From NCBI RefSeq assembly GCF_021606685.1, contig NZ_WKCB01000060.1, positions 1 through 35,010 of the forward strand: a stretch of DNA of 35,010 nucleotides, in the 5' to 3' direction. This document shows, piece by piece, positions 20,565 through 28,528 of the stretch. Position 1 is the stretch's first letter. Each line of letters starts with the position of its first letter. A program made the position numbers and the translations under genes. Origin of the DNA: Pseudomonas syringae (lineage in GTDB: Bacteria > Pseudomonadota > Gammaproteobacteria > Pseudomonadales > Pseudomonadaceae). Under the pieces are notes generated by a model that saw nothing but the letters and a program-made list of their open reading frames with translations, was not told where the DNA came from and ran no database searches.

Positions 20565-21317
20565 TCAGCTGGCGGCCAGTTGCCGCGCCGCGCCATTGCG
20601 CCAGCGGGCCAGGTGCTCGTCGGCGTACCGCCGCAGGCAGCGCAGTACGGCGCTTTCATGCTGCACGAGGAAGAAGTGGTGACCGTCGAACATGTCCAGG
20701 GAAAACCCGCTGGCGGCGTCGAGTTGCCAGTCGAGCAGTTGGTCGGCGCGCACGCTGTCCTCCTTACCGCCGAACACATGGATCGGCATGCCCAGCGGCT
20801 CACGCTCGCCATAGGTGAAACTGCCGCACAGCAGGAAGTCGGCGCGCAGGATCGGCAGCATCAGTTGCATCAACTCGGGGTTGGCCAGGGCTTCTTCGGC
20901 GGTGCCCTGCAGCTCGCGCAGGCGGGCGATCAGTTGCTCGTCGGTTTTTTCCACGGCGTATTCACTGACATCGCGGCGCGCCGGCCCGGCGGTGCCGGAG
21001 GCAAACAGTGCCAGCGGCGCGGGCACGTTGCGCGCCTTCAGCGCGTGGGCCAGTTCGAAGGCCAACAAGCCGCCGAGGCTGTGGCCGAACAACGCATACG
21101 GCCCGCTCAGGTCACGGCTGATTTCATCCGCCAACTGCGCCGCCAGCGCCTTGATATCACGTTGCAGGGGCTCATCCATGCGCATGCCACGGCCGGGCAG
21201 TTCCAGCGGGCTCACCTGCAGCCACTCCGGCAGAGCCCGGCGCCAACGTGCGTAAACCATGGCGCTGGCGCCCGAATAGGGCAGGCAGAACAGGCGCAGT
21301 CGAGTCGGCGTATTCAT
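20565..21317 (-). CDS. pvdG: Type II thioesterase PvdG
   Basis: A 250-residue alpha/beta-hydrolase of the external NRPS thioesterase family, which clears mis-primed carrier domains. The nucleophile is Ser80 in the GHSLGG elbow; the acid is probably the Asp in GGKEDSV and the base the His in FDGHHFF. The N-terminal LFCLPYSGASAMVY and LPGRGMR motifs are typical. It is the first gene of the leftward transcript with pvdL 54 nt behind, and it is divergent from pvdS; this order is the same as PA2425-PA2424 next to PA2426. A GGAG lies 10 nt before the ATG. Expression is expected to depend on PvdS through the candidate promoter at 21428-21451. Confidence 0.95.
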   Translation of the reverse strand: MNTPTRLRLFCLPYSGASAMVYARWRRALPEWLQVSPLELPGRGMRMDEPLQRDIKALAAQLADEISRDLSGPYALFGHSLGGLLAFELAHALKARNVPAPLALFASGTAGPARRDVSEYAVEKTDEQLIARLRELQGTAEEALANPELMQLMLPILRADFLLCGSFTYGEREPLGMPIHVFGGKEDSVRADQLLDWQLDAASGFSLDMFDGHHFFLVQHESAVLRCLRRYADEHLARWRNGAARQLAAS

Positions 21318-21427
21318 CGAATCACGACTCCAAACTGAAACACGCTGTGTGCACGATAAAAACCCATTTCGCCCTCCTGCGGGTGCTGATCCTTGGCCGT
21401 TTCACTTACGGACCTGTCCCCCAGAGA

Positions 21428-21451
21428 ACGGACGGCCGCGGCAAATAATTA
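21428..21451 (-). promoter_or_regulatory. Candidate PvdS-dependent promoter of pvdG-pvdL
   Basis: Read leftward, TAATT-N16-CGT matches the iron-starvation box TAAAT-N16/17-CGT with one mismatch and the correct spacing. It would place the transcript start about 100 nt upstream of pvdG. I found no better match in the 290-bp pvdG-pvdS gap. It is a pattern match only. Confidence 0.45.
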
Positions 21452-21519
21452 GTCAGCAGGGGCGAGCGAGACGTGGTTCACACCGAACAAGAAAGCATAA
21501 GATTAGTTCGCCTTCTCAT

Positions 21520-21546
21520 TTGACAATCATTATCATTCAGCATAAT
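21520..21546 (+). promoter_or_regulatory. pvdS promoter with overlapping Fur box
   Basis: TGACAATCATTATCA at 21521-21535 matches the 7-1-7 Fur consensus TGATAATnATTATCA with a single mismatch. It overlaps a TTGACA -35 (21520-21525), and a CATAAT -10 candidate lies at 21541-21546 (15-bp spacer, slightly short). Fur bound here would block sigma-70 polymerase, which explains iron repression of pvdS. The start codon is about 70 nt downstream. Confidence 0.85.
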
Positions 21547-21618
21547 TTGTTGCCCGATGTGTAGGAGGCTTCAGCAAGGACGCCCTCCCCTAACCTCTTT
21601 TGCAACAAGGTGATTTCC

Positions 21619-22170
21619 ATGACGGAACAAGTAACCACAGGCAGGTGCGACTCACCACTTCTCCAGGCGTTCGTCGACAATCGACTCATTCTGGTGAAGA
21701 TCGCAGCACGTATTACCGGGTGTCGCTCCCGGGCCGAAGACGTAGTGCAGGACGCCTACTTCCGCCTGCAATCGGCGCCAACGATCACCTCGTCGTTCAA
21801 GGCGCAGCTCAGCTATCTGTTCCAGATCGTGCGCAACCTGGCGATCGATCACTACCGCAAGCAGGCACTGGAGCTCAAATACTCAGGAACGGAAGAGGAA
21901 GGCTTGAATGTGGTTATTCACGGCGCTTCACCGGAGACCTCGCACATCAATTTCAACACCCTGGAAAACATCGCCGACGCCCTGACCGAGCTGCCCCAGC
22001 GCACTCGCTACGCGTTCGAGATGTACCGCCTGCACGGTGTGCCGCAAAAGGACATCGCCAAGGAGCTAGGCGTCTCGCCGACCCTGGTGAACTTCATGAT
22101 CCGCGACGCACTGGTGCATTGCCGCAAGGTGTCGGGCAACCACAGCGATACCTTCGCGCGCCGGGTTTAA
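21619..22170 (+). CDS. pvdS: ECF iron-starvation sigma factor PvdS
   Basis: A 183-residue extracytoplasmic-function sigma factor that directs RNA polymerase to pyoverdine and other iron-starvation genes. Region 2 shows the conserved RAEDVVQDAYFRLQ and SYLFQIVRNLAIDHYRK segments; region 4 is the helix-turn-helix around GVPQKDIAKELGVSPTLVNF. The protein is close to P. aeruginosa PvdS along nearly its whole length as I remember it, differing mainly in the last residues. I use the ATG at 21619 (MTEQVTTGRCD) with AAGG 8 nt upstream rather than the in-frame GTG at 21610. Control is by Fur at the overlapping promoter; the anti-sigma factor FpvR is not in this window. Confidence 0.96.
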   Translation: MTEQVTTGRCDSPLLQAFVDNRLILVKIAARITGCRSRAEDVVQDAYFRLQSAPTITSSFKAQLSYLFQIVRNLAIDHYRKQALELKYSGTEEEGLNVVIHGASPETSHINFNTLENIADALTELPQRTRYAFEMYRLHGVPQKDIAKELGVSPTLVNFMIRDALVHCRKVSGNHSDTFARRV

Positions 22171-22186
22171 GAACAACGCAACACCC

Positions 22187-22276
22187 ATGTGGGAGGGCGC
22201 TTGCCCCCGATGGCGGTGGGTCAGTTACGGATACCTAAACTGGCACACCCTCATCGGGCGCAAGCCCCCTCTCACC
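22187..22276. repeat. REP doublet (inverted pair) after pvdS
   Basis: Two inverted copies of the Pseudomonas REP core, GTGGGAGGGCGCTTGCCCCC at left and its imperfect complement ending CAAGCCCCCTCTCAC at right, separated by about 25 nt. The pair begins 16 nt past the pvdS stop and may stabilise or end that transcript. It also supplies the last codons of the convergent small gene. Confidence 0.85.
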
Positions 22277-22501
22277 TTTTTTGGCCTGCATTTGCAGAGC
22301 GAGAATGAGTAATGCCGCGCGCTTGTGGGCGAAGTCGAATGCCTGGTGGCAATGTGGGCAACGATTCTGCGCCGAGCCTGCGGCCCCCACGTAGCAGGGC
22401 TTATCCAGATAAAAGTAATGCACCATTGCCGCCAACCGCGCATCGAAACGCCGCAGCACTTCGCCGTGGGAAAGGCCGTAAAGGTCAGCCGGATGGGGCA
22501 T
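22235..22501 (-). CDS. Small CxxC hypothetical protein
   Basis: An 88-residue protein I do not recognise. It has one Cys at about 36 (KPCYVG) and a CPHC pair about 12 residues later, followed by a helical HKRAALLILALQMQAKK segment, which might suggest a small metal-binding protein. Codon choice looks like that of a genuine Pseudomonas gene up to about residue 75; the last codons run into the REP doublet and end inside it, so the original C-terminus may have been replaced. No good ribosome site precedes the ATG at 22501. It could be a real small gene or a chance open frame. Confidence 0.5.
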   Translation of the reverse strand: MPHPADLYGLSHGEVLRRFDARLAAMVHYFYLDKPCYVGAAGSAQNRCPHCHQAFDFAHKRAALLILALQMQAKKGERGLAPDEGVPV

Positions 22502-22569
22502 CGGGGGCGCTCACAACAATCATCAACCGTTTGATCAAATGACGTGAGCAGAGCGAGGAAATTTAGCCC

Positions 22570-23358
22570 TCAGGGCGTCGGCATCACATCGATGCGGTAG
22601 GGTTCGAAAATCTTCAGCATCTGGCCGTTGTCGCGCAAACGCGTGAGCAACGCGGAAAACGCTTCCCGCGTGATCGGCGCCTTGGGCCGCAGCAATGCAT
22701 AGTGGTGATACAGCTGGTCGATGCGCTCCGACACCAGGAACTCCCCCGCCATGTCCGCATTACGCACCATGAAATCACTCAGGTACGAGCGCGTCACCAG
22801 GGCGATATCGGCGCGGCCGCGCACCACCATCAGCAGGTTGCTGTCATGGGAGTACGTCAACGTGGCGTTGAAGTGCTCGGCCATGTACTTGGGGTCGGGG
22901 TTGAAGTGGGCAAAGGCGTAGTGATAACCGCTGAACACCGCCAGACGTTTGCCGGTGAGGTCGGCGAAATAGTCCTGGCCGCGTCCGGGCTTACGCTCGG
23001 CGACGAAAATCTCTGCGTCTTCCAGGCCCATGTCGACGCTGGTGTGGGGGATTTTCTGCCAGCCCCAGTCGGGGTTTTCAAAGATGGCCATGTCGATGCG
23101 GCCCTGCTCGAAATCACGAAAGCGCCGTGGAATGGAGGTCGGCACCAGGACAAACTGGTAATCGGTCTGCGAGGCGTTCAGGGCCTCGACCAGCTGCGGC
23201 AGCAAACCGGTGTCGGCGCCCTGCTCGGGGCGCACGGTGTAGGGCGGGAAATGCGCCGCGCCGATCCGCACCAATTGTGCAGCCGAAGCCGGCATCCACC
23301 CTGCGGTGCCCAGTGCCCATAAAGTAAGTCCTGCAGCCAGTCGCCATGGCGAAAACAT
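22570..23358 (-). CDS. Periplasmic solute-binding protein, family 3 (amino-acid-type)
   Basis: A 262-residue protein of the SBP_bac_3 fold: signal peptide (MFSPWRLAAGLTLWALGTAG to about ASA-AQ), then RIGAAHFPPYTV, the typical first strand of these binding proteins, and FRDFEQGRIDMAIFENP, the first-lobe segment. No permease or ATPase genes are nearby, so it may be an orphan receptor or feed a transporter encoded elsewhere. The ATG at 23358 gives a standard signal peptide; an in-frame GTG at 23370 adds four residues, and neither has a strong ribosome site. It follows atuR on the same strand with an approximately 90-nt gap, but nothing ties it to terpene use. The ligand cannot be told from sequence. 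Confidence 0.82.
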   Translation of the reverse strand: MFSPWRLAAGLTLWALGTAGWMPASAAQLVRIGAAHFPPYTVRPEQGADTGLLPQLVEALNASQTDYQFVLVPTSIPRRFRDFEQGRIDMAIFENPDWGWQKIPHTSVDMGLEDAEIFVAERKPGRGQDYFADLTGKRLAVFSGYHYAFAHFNPDPKYMAEHFNATLTYSHDSNLLMVVRGRADIALVTRSYLSDFMVRNADMAGEFLVSERIDQLYHHYALLRPKAPITREAFSALLTRLRDNGQMLKIFEPYRIDVMPTP

Positions 23359-23451
23359 CAAGGCACACACCGTTCAACACGTCGTTGGCGATAAGCTAGG
23401 CGTTTTTGTCTGGCGAGACAACTTTCCGCCCGCAAATTAATAGCTTGCGCC

Positions 23452-24078
23452 TTAGTCGGGTTTCAGAACCATCAACAGGGCTTCTTCGGCCAATTGTTCG
23501 AGCGTGAGGCTGCCCCCCTCGGCGCGGAACCACGTAGTGGTCCACGACAAAGCCCCGGTGAGGAAGCGCCGAGCAATGAACACATCGCCCTTGATGTAGC
23601 CAGCGGCCTTGGCCTCGCCCAGCACTTGCAGCCAGAGGGCCTCATACACGTCGCGCAGTGCCAGCACCTGGGCCTGGGCTTGGGTCGACAATGAGCGCCA
23701 TTCGTACACCAGCACCGCCATGGCCTCACCGGTGCCGCCCATGATCGACTGCAATTCACAGCGAATCAGCGCCAGCACGCGTTCGCGCACGCTCGTCGCG
23801 TCCGCCAGCGCAGCGCGCATCATCGCGGTGTTGTAGTGGATGGTTTCCTCCATCACCGCGCGCAGGATCTCGTCCTTGCTCTTGAAGTGATGAAAGATGC
23901 TGCCGGACTGAATGCCCACGGCACTGGCCAGGTCGCGCACGGTGGTGCGCTCGAAGCCTTTGTTGCGAAACAGGTGAGCCGCCGTCTGCAGCAACTTACC
24001 CCGGGCGCTGTCGGGGTCGGTCAATTGGCCGCCGTCGACCATGGTGCGCATCACCTGCTGGGCTTTGTGCTCATCCAT
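23452..24078 (-). CDS. atuR: TetR-family repressor AtuR
   Basis: A 208-residue regulator with an N-terminal TetR helix-turn-helix (LLQTAAHLFRNKGFERTTVR, then AVGIQSGSIFHHFKSKDEIL) and a helical ligand domain. It is divergent from atuA, and the gap holds two mirror-image operators, as described for AtuR of P. aeruginosa (PA2885), which represses the acyclic terpene genes. The likely inducer is a terpenoyl-CoA intermediate (inference). AGGAG lies about 8 nt before the ATG at 24078; the long open frame continuing leftward from about 25989 is only the antisense of atuA. Its own promoter lies within the operator region, so autoregulation is expected. Confidence 0.9.
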   Translation of the reverse strand: MDEHKAQQVMRTMVDGGQLTDPDSARGKLLQTAAHLFRNKGFERTTVRDLASAVGIQSGSIFHHFKSKDEILRAVMEETIHYNTAMMRAALADATSVRERVLALIRCELQSIMGGTGEAMAVLVYEWRSLSTQAQAQVLALRDVYEALWLQVLGEAKAAGYIKGDVFIARRFLTGALSWTTTWFRAEGGSLTLEQLAEEALLMVLKPD

Positions 24079-24136
24079 GCTGCTCTCCTCTACTTCTTTC
24101 TGACGTCTTGGCCGGCAATTTAGGCCGTGGCAGCCG

Positions 24137-24154
24137 ACCAAGCAAGCGCTTGGG
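24137..24154. promoter_or_regulatory. AtuR operator 1
   Basis: ACCAAGC-AAGC-GCTTGGG, an inverted repeat with one arm mismatch at the end. Its 16-bp core is the exact reverse complement of that of operator 2, with centres 43 bp apart (about four turns). It is nearer to atuR. Confidence 0.85.
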
Positions 24155-24172
24155 TTAAACGTTTGGCGGGAG

Positions 24173-24202
24173 TTTACAAACCAAGCGCTTGCTTGGTAGT
24201 CT
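24173..24202 (+). promoter_or_regulatory. Candidate atuA promoter covering operator 2
   Basis: TTTACA at 24173-24178 and TAGTCT at 24197-24202 (18-bp spacer) form a weak sigma-70 promoter whose spacer is filled by operator 2, so AtuR bound there would exclude polymerase. The hexamers are imperfect. Confidence 0.4.
24180..24197. promoter_or_regulatory. AtuR operator 2
   Basis: ACCAAGC-GCTT-GCTTGGT, a perfect 7-4-7 inverted repeat 35 bp upstream of the atuA start codon. The core is the reverse complement of operator 1. Published AtuR work, as I recall it, reports two 13-bp inverted repeats in the atuA-atuR gap. Confidence 0.88.
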
Positions 24203-24231
24203 CTTGCCAGCCATTCGAGGAAGGATTTCTC

Positions 24232-26010
24232 ATGAGCAAGACGGTTCGTATCGGCTGCGCCAGCGCCTTCTGGGGCGACACCTGCACCGCTGCCGCCCAG
24301 CTGGTGCAAGGCGGCGCGCTGGATTACCTGGTGTTCGACTACCTGGCAGAAGTCACCCTGTCGATCCTCGCCGGTGCACGGATGAAAAACCCCCAGGCCG
24401 GTTACGCCACCGACTTTGTCGAGGTCCTCACGCCGCTGCTGGCCGATATCCAACGCCAGGGCTTGCGCGTGATCAGCAACGCTGGCGGTATCAACCCCAA
24501 GGCCTGCGCGGCCGCCCTGCAAGCAGCCTGCGACCAGGCCCGACTGCCGTTGAAAATCGCCGTGCTGCTCGGCGATGACCTGCTCCCCACGCTCACGCAA
24601 TTGCACGGCGTCACCGATATGTTCAGCGCAGCGCCGCTGCCGCCGATGTGTGTGTCGGCCAATGCCTACCTCGGCGCACCGGGCATCGTGCAGGCGCTGG
24701 AACTGGGCGCGGACATCGTGATCACCGGCCGGGTGGTGGACAGCGCCGTGGTCAGCGCAGCGCTGGTGCATGAATTCGGCTGGTCCTGGCAGGACTACGA
24801 CCGTCTGGCCCAGGCCGCATTGGCCGGGCATATCATCGAATGTGGCGCGCAGTGCACCGGCGGCAACTTCACCGATTGGCGCGACGTACCAGACTACGAA
24901 CACATCGGTTTCCCCATTGTTGAGGTGAGCGCCGACGGCCAGTTCACCGTCAGCAAGGTCGACGGCAGCGGCGGGCTGGTCAGCGAACTCAGCGTGGCCG
25001 AACAACTGCTGTATGAAATCGGCGACCCGCGCGCCTACCTGCTGCCGGATGTGGTGTGTGATTTCAGCCAGGTCAAATTGCACCAGCAAGGCAAAAACAG
25101 CGTGCGCCTGCACGGTGCCAAGGGCTTGCCGCCCACCGACCAGTACAAGGTCAGCGCCACCTGGCCCGACGGTTTCCGCTGCACCGCCAGCTGCCTGATC
25201 GCCGGGATCGACGCGGTGGCCAAGGCCGAGCGGGTCAGCCAAGCGATCATCAACAAGACCTCTGAATTGTTCAGCCAACGCGGCTGGCCCCCCTACAGCC
25301 AAGTGAACATTGAACTGCTCGGCAGCGAAGCCACCTACGGCGCCCACGCGCGGCGCCAGGACTGCCGCGAAGTGGTGGTCAAACTCGCGGTGCGCCACCC
25401 GAGCAAACAGGCCCTGGTGTTGTTTGCCCGCGAGATCGCCCAGGCGGCCACGGGTATGGCGCCGGGGCTGACCGGGATCGTCGGCGGACGCCCCACGGTG
25501 TATCCGCTGATTCGGCTGTTTTCGTTTCTGATCGATAAAACCGCCTGCGCACCGCTTATCGATATTCAAGGCGAGCAACACCGCTGCGTGCTGCCCAGCA
25601 GCGACGCGCCTGCCCTGCCGGCCGCAGCGATTGACCCACCCAAACCCCAGGGCCGCGCTGACGCCAGTGTGCCGCTGGTGAAGCTCGCCGTGGCACGCTC
25701 CGGCGACAAGGGCAACCACAGCAATATCGGGGTGATCGCCCGCCACCCCGAGTACCTGCCGTGGATCGCCGAGGCGCTGACCCCGGAGGTCATCGTCGAC
25801 TGGATGGGCCACGTGCTCGACCCCGTGCACGGCCGCGTCGAGCGCTGGTACCTGCCGGGCAGCCACAGCCTCAACTTCGTGCTGGAAAACGCCTTGGGCG
25901 GCGGCGGCATCGCCAGCCTGCGCATCGACCCGCAAGGCAAAGCGTTCGCCCAGCAACTGTTGGAAATCCCCATCGCGGTGCCGCAACACATCGCCGACTC
26001 ACTCACCTAA
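24232..26010 (+). CDS. atuA: Acyclic terpene utilisation protein AtuA
   Basis: A 592-residue member of the AtuA (DUF1446) family, needed for growth on citronellol/geraniol in P. aeruginosa but with no assigned reaction. The large N-terminal part (about 5-450) begins VRIGCASAFWGDT and contains CGAQCTGGNFTDW and GSEATYGAHARR, conserved in the family. The last ~110 residues (about 480-592; VKLAVARSGDKGNHSNIGVI, then GGGGIASLR) form the separate C-terminal AtuA domain found fused or as a stand-alone protein in other species. The ATG at 24232 is preceded by GAGGAAGGA; the frame is open upstream to 24127 across the operators, which I exclude. It is the first gene of atuABCDE, with atuB 12 nt behind. 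Confidence 0.92.
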   Translation: MSKTVRIGCASAFWGDTCTAAAQLVQGGALDYLVFDYLAEVTLSILAGARMKNPQAGYATDFVEVLTPLLADIQRQGLRVISNAGGINPKACAAALQAACDQARLPLKIAVLLGDDLLPTLTQLHGVTDMFSAAPLPPMCVSANAYLGAPGIVQALELGADIVITGRVVDSAVVSAALVHEFGWSWQDYDRLAQAALAGHIIECGAQCTGGNFTDWRDVPDYEHIGFPIVEVSADGQFTVSKVDGSGGLVSELSVAEQLLYEIGDPRAYLLPDVVCDFSQVKLHQQGKNSVRLHGAKGLPPTDQYKVSATWPDGFRCTASCLIAGIDAVAKAERVSQAIINKTSELFSQRGWPPYSQVNIELLGSEATYGAHARRQDCREVVVKLAVRHPSKQALVLFAREIAQAATGMAPGLTGIVGGRPTVYPLIRLFSFLIDKTACAPLIDIQGEQHRCVLPSSDAPALPAAAIDPPKPQGRADASVPLVKLAVARSGDKGNHSNIGVIARHPEYLPWIAEALTPEVIVDWMGHVLDPVHGRVERWYLPGSHSLNFVLENALGGGGIASLRIDPQGKAFAQQLLEIPIAVPQHIADSLT

Positions 26011-26022
26011 AGGACTGCCGCC

Positions 26023-26895
26023 GTGGCCTTCGACTCGATCTTCAAAGCCGATTTGTTCCAAGGGCACACCGTGATCGTGACCGGTGGTGGCAGTGGCATT
26101 GGCCGCTGCACCGCCCATGAACTGGCGGCACTGGGTGCGCAGGTAATTTTGGTGGGGCGCAAGCCGGAAAAACTGCAAACGGTCGCGACAGAAATCGCCG
26201 AAGACGGCGGCATCGCCCACTGGCAGGCCTGCGATATTCGCGATGAAGAGGCGGTGAAGGCGCTGGTTACGCAGATTATTCATGAACACGGGCCCATTCA
26301 TGGCCTGGTCAATAACGCCGGCGGCCAATACCCGTCGCCGCTCGCGTCGATCAATCAAAAAGGTTTTGAAACGGTGCTGCGCACCAACCTGGTCGGCGGT
26401 TTCCTGATGGCCCGGGAGGTGTTCAACCAGTCCATGAGCAAGCACGGCGGCGCCATCGTCAACATGCTCGCCGACATGTGGGGCGGCATGCCCGGCATGG
26501 GCCATTCCGGCGCCGCGCGCTCGGGCATGGACAACTTCACCAAGACTGCCGCCGTTGAATGGGGTTACGCCGGGGTGCGGGTCAACGCCGTGGCGCCGGG
26601 CTGGATCGCGTCCAGCGGCATGGACACCTACGACGGCGCGTTCAAGGCGGTGATCCCGACCCTGCGCGAACACGTGCCGCTCAAGCGCATCGGCACCGAA
26701 TCGGAAGTCAGCGCAGCCATTGTGTTCCTGCTCAGCCCCGCCGCCGCATTCATCAGCGGCAGCACCTTGCGCATCGATGGCGCCGCCAGCCTGGGCAGCC
26801 GCGCCTGGCCGCTGCACAAGGCGCAGTCGCCGAGTGAACCCTTCAATGGCTTCCACCGCGCCTACCTGCCCGACGTACTCAAGGCGGAGCAATAA
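26023..26895 (+). CDS. atuB: Short-chain dehydrogenase/reductase AtuB
   Basis: A 290-residue Rossmann-fold SDR with the coenzyme motif TGGGSGIG (20-27) and NNAG (97-100). The usual catalytic YxxxK reads Asp170-Asn-Phe-Thr-Lys174, so the tyrosine is replaced by aspartate as in the 2,4-dienoyl-CoA reductase branch; alignment with HSGAAR-containing enoyl/dienoyl-CoA reductases fixes the position. In the pathway AtuB is often listed as a citronellol/citronellal dehydrogenase or dienoyl-CoA reductase; the residue pattern favours an acyl-CoA substrate. It starts with GTG at 26023, with AAGGA 8 nt upstream overlapping the atuA stop region. atuC begins 3 nt after its stop. Confidence 0.88.
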   Translation: MAFDSIFKADLFQGHTVIVTGGGSGIGRCTAHELAALGAQVILVGRKPEKLQTVATEIAEDGGIAHWQACDIRDEEAVKALVTQIIHEHGPIHGLVNNAGGQYPSPLASINQKGFETVLRTNLVGGFLMAREVFNQSMSKHGGAIVNMLADMWGGMPGMGHSGAARSGMDNFTKTAAVEWGYAGVRVNAVAPGWIASSGMDTYDGAFKAVIPTLREHVPLKRIGTESEVSAAIVFLLSPAAAFISGSTLRIDGAASLGSRAWPLHKAQSPSEPFNGFHRAYLPDVLKAEQ

Positions 26896-26898
26896 ACC

Positions 26899-28515
26899 AT
26901 GCCGGTGATCGAAAGCCTGATCGACGCCCATAGCGCGCAATTCGCGCAGAACCGCGCAGCCATGCTGGCCGGCATCCAGCAACTGCGCCAACTGGAACAG
27001 GCGCTGCTCGCCAAGGCCGAGCAAGCCAAGCCCAAGTTCGACAAGCGCGGCCAGTTGCTGCCGCGCGAACGCCTCAACCTGCTGCTGGACCCCGGCGCGC
27101 CGTTTCTGGAACTGGCCAGCCTGGCCGGCTACAAGCTGCACGACGACAAGGATGGCAGCGCCGCCGGTGGCGGGCTGATTGCCGGCATCGGTTACGTCAG
27201 CGGCGTGCGCATGCTGGTGGTGGCCAATAACAGCGCGATCAAAGGCGGCACCATCTCCCCCACCGGCCTGAAAAAATCCCTGCGCCTGCAGCAGATCGCC
27301 ATGCAGAACAAACTGCCGGTAGTGACCCTGGCCGAAAGCGGCGGCGCCAACCTCAACTATGCCGCCGAGATTTTCGTCGAAGGCGCGCGTAGCTTTGCCA
27401 ATCAGGCGCGGATGTCGGCGATGGGCTTGCCGCAGATCACCGTGGTACACGGCTCGGCCACGGCGGGTGGCGCGTATCAGCCGGGGCTGTCGGATTACGT
27501 GGTGGTGGTGCGCGGCAAGGCCAAGCTGTTTTTGGCTGGGCCGCCGCTGCTGAAAGCGGCCACCGGCGAAGTGGCCACCGATGAGGAGTTGGGAGGCGCC
27601 GAGATGCACGCGCACACCGCCGGCACCGCCGAATACCTGGCGGAAAACGACGCCGACGGCGTGCGCATCGTGCGCGAAATCGTCGGCCTGCTGCCTTGGG
27701 ATGACCACCTGCCGTCACCGCCAAAACGTGCCTACGCAGAGCCGCTGTACCCCATCGACGAACTGCTGGGGCTGATCCCCGATGACCCCAAAAAGCCCTA
27801 TGACGTGCGCGAAATCCTCGCCCGCCTGGCGGACGGCTCGCAGTTCCTCGAGTTCAAGGGTGAGTTCGATGCCCACACCGTCTGCGGCCATCTTCAGATC
27901 CACGGTCGCGCGGTGGGGGTCATCGGCAACAACGGCCCGATCACCCCCAAAGGCGCGAGCAAGGCGGCGCAGTTTATTCAGCTGTGCGACCAGAGCCGCA
28001 CGCCGCTGCTGTTTTTGCACAACACCACCGGTTTCATGGTGGGCACCGAGGCGGAACAGCAAGGGGTGATCAAACACGGCGCAAAGATGATTCAGGCGGT
28101 GGCCAATGCACGGGTGCCTAAACTCACGGTGGTGGTCGGCGGCTCCTATGGGGCCGGCAATTATGCGATGTGCGGGCGCGGCCTGGACCCGCGTTTTATC
28201 TTCGCCTGGCCCAACAGCCGCACGGCGGTGATGGGCGGCGCCCAAGCGGGCAAGGTGTTGAGGATTGTCACCGAGGCCAAGCAGTTGAAGGACGGCCTGG
28301 TGCCCGACCCCAAGGTGCTGGACATGCTCGAGCAGGTCACCGCGCAGAAGCTCGACAGCCAATCCACCGCACTCTATAGCAGCGCGAACCTCTGGGACGA
28401 CGGGCTGATTGATCCACGGGACACCCGCACGCTGTTGGGGTTTTTGCTGGATATCTGCCATGAGGCCGAGGTGCGGCCGTTGCAACCCAACAGCTTTGGT
28501 GTGGCGCGTTTCTAA
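26899..28515 (+). CDS. atuC: Geranyl-CoA carboxylase carboxyltransferase (beta) subunit AtuC
   Basis: A 538-residue carboxyltransferase with N-terminal and C-terminal crotonase-like halves (about 30-275 and 290-530). Conserved loops include GGGLIAGIGYVSGV, GSATAGGAYQPGLSD, NNGPITPKGASKAAQFIQLC and GGSYGAGNYAMCGR, the last two lining the acyl-CoA/biotin site. Length equals the P. aeruginosa subunit as I recall. It transfers CO2 from biotin to cis-geranyl-CoA to give isohexenylglutaconyl-CoA and needs a biotin-carrying alpha subunit (AtuF), which is not encoded in the window. The similar methylcrotonyl-CoA carboxylase beta subunit (LiuB) is the main alternative; the atu neighbours argue against it. 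Confidence 0.9.
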   Translation: MPVIESLIDAHSAQFAQNRAAMLAGIQQLRQLEQALLAKAEQAKPKFDKRGQLLPRERLNLLLDPGAPFLELASLAGYKLHDDKDGSAAGGGLIAGIGYVSGVRMLVVANNSAIKGGTISPTGLKKSLRLQQIAMQNKLPVVTLAESGGANLNYAAEIFVEGARSFANQARMSAMGLPQITVVHGSATAGGAYQPGLSDYVVVVRGKAKLFLAGPPLLKAATGEVATDEELGGAEMHAHTAGTAEYLAENDADGVRIVREIVGLLPWDDHLPSPPKRAYAEPLYPIDELLGLIPDDPKKPYDVREILARLADGSQFLEFKGEFDAHTVCGHLQIHGRAVGVIGNNGPITPKGASKAAQFIQLCDQSRTPLLFLHNTTGFMVGTEAEQQGVIKHGAKMIQAVANARVPKLTVVVGGSYGAGNYAMCGRGLDPRFIFAWPNSRTAVMGGAQAGKVLRIVTEAKQLKDGLVPDPKVLDMLEQVTAQKLDSQSTALYSSANLWDDGLIDPRDTRTLLGFLLDICHEAEVRPLQPNSFGVARF

Positions 28516-28528
28516 CAGGAGAACAACA

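Noticed and set aside
22225..22443. Alternative frame overlapping the small CxxC gene
   Set aside because: Shorter and without any coherent motif; the 22235-22501 frame has better codon use.
23406..23421. Small hairpin TTGTCT-GGCG-AGACAA between atuR and the solute-binding protein gene
   Set aside because: Only six base pairs and no T run in the right direction, so I do not call a terminator or operator.
24079..25989. Leftward open frame joined upstream of atuR
   Set aside because: It is the antisense of atuA; a strong ribosome site and the helix-turn-helix start place atuR at 24078.
25999..27708. Leftward open frame opposite atuB and atuC
   Set aside because: Low-complexity antisense product; the forward genes carry complete motifs.
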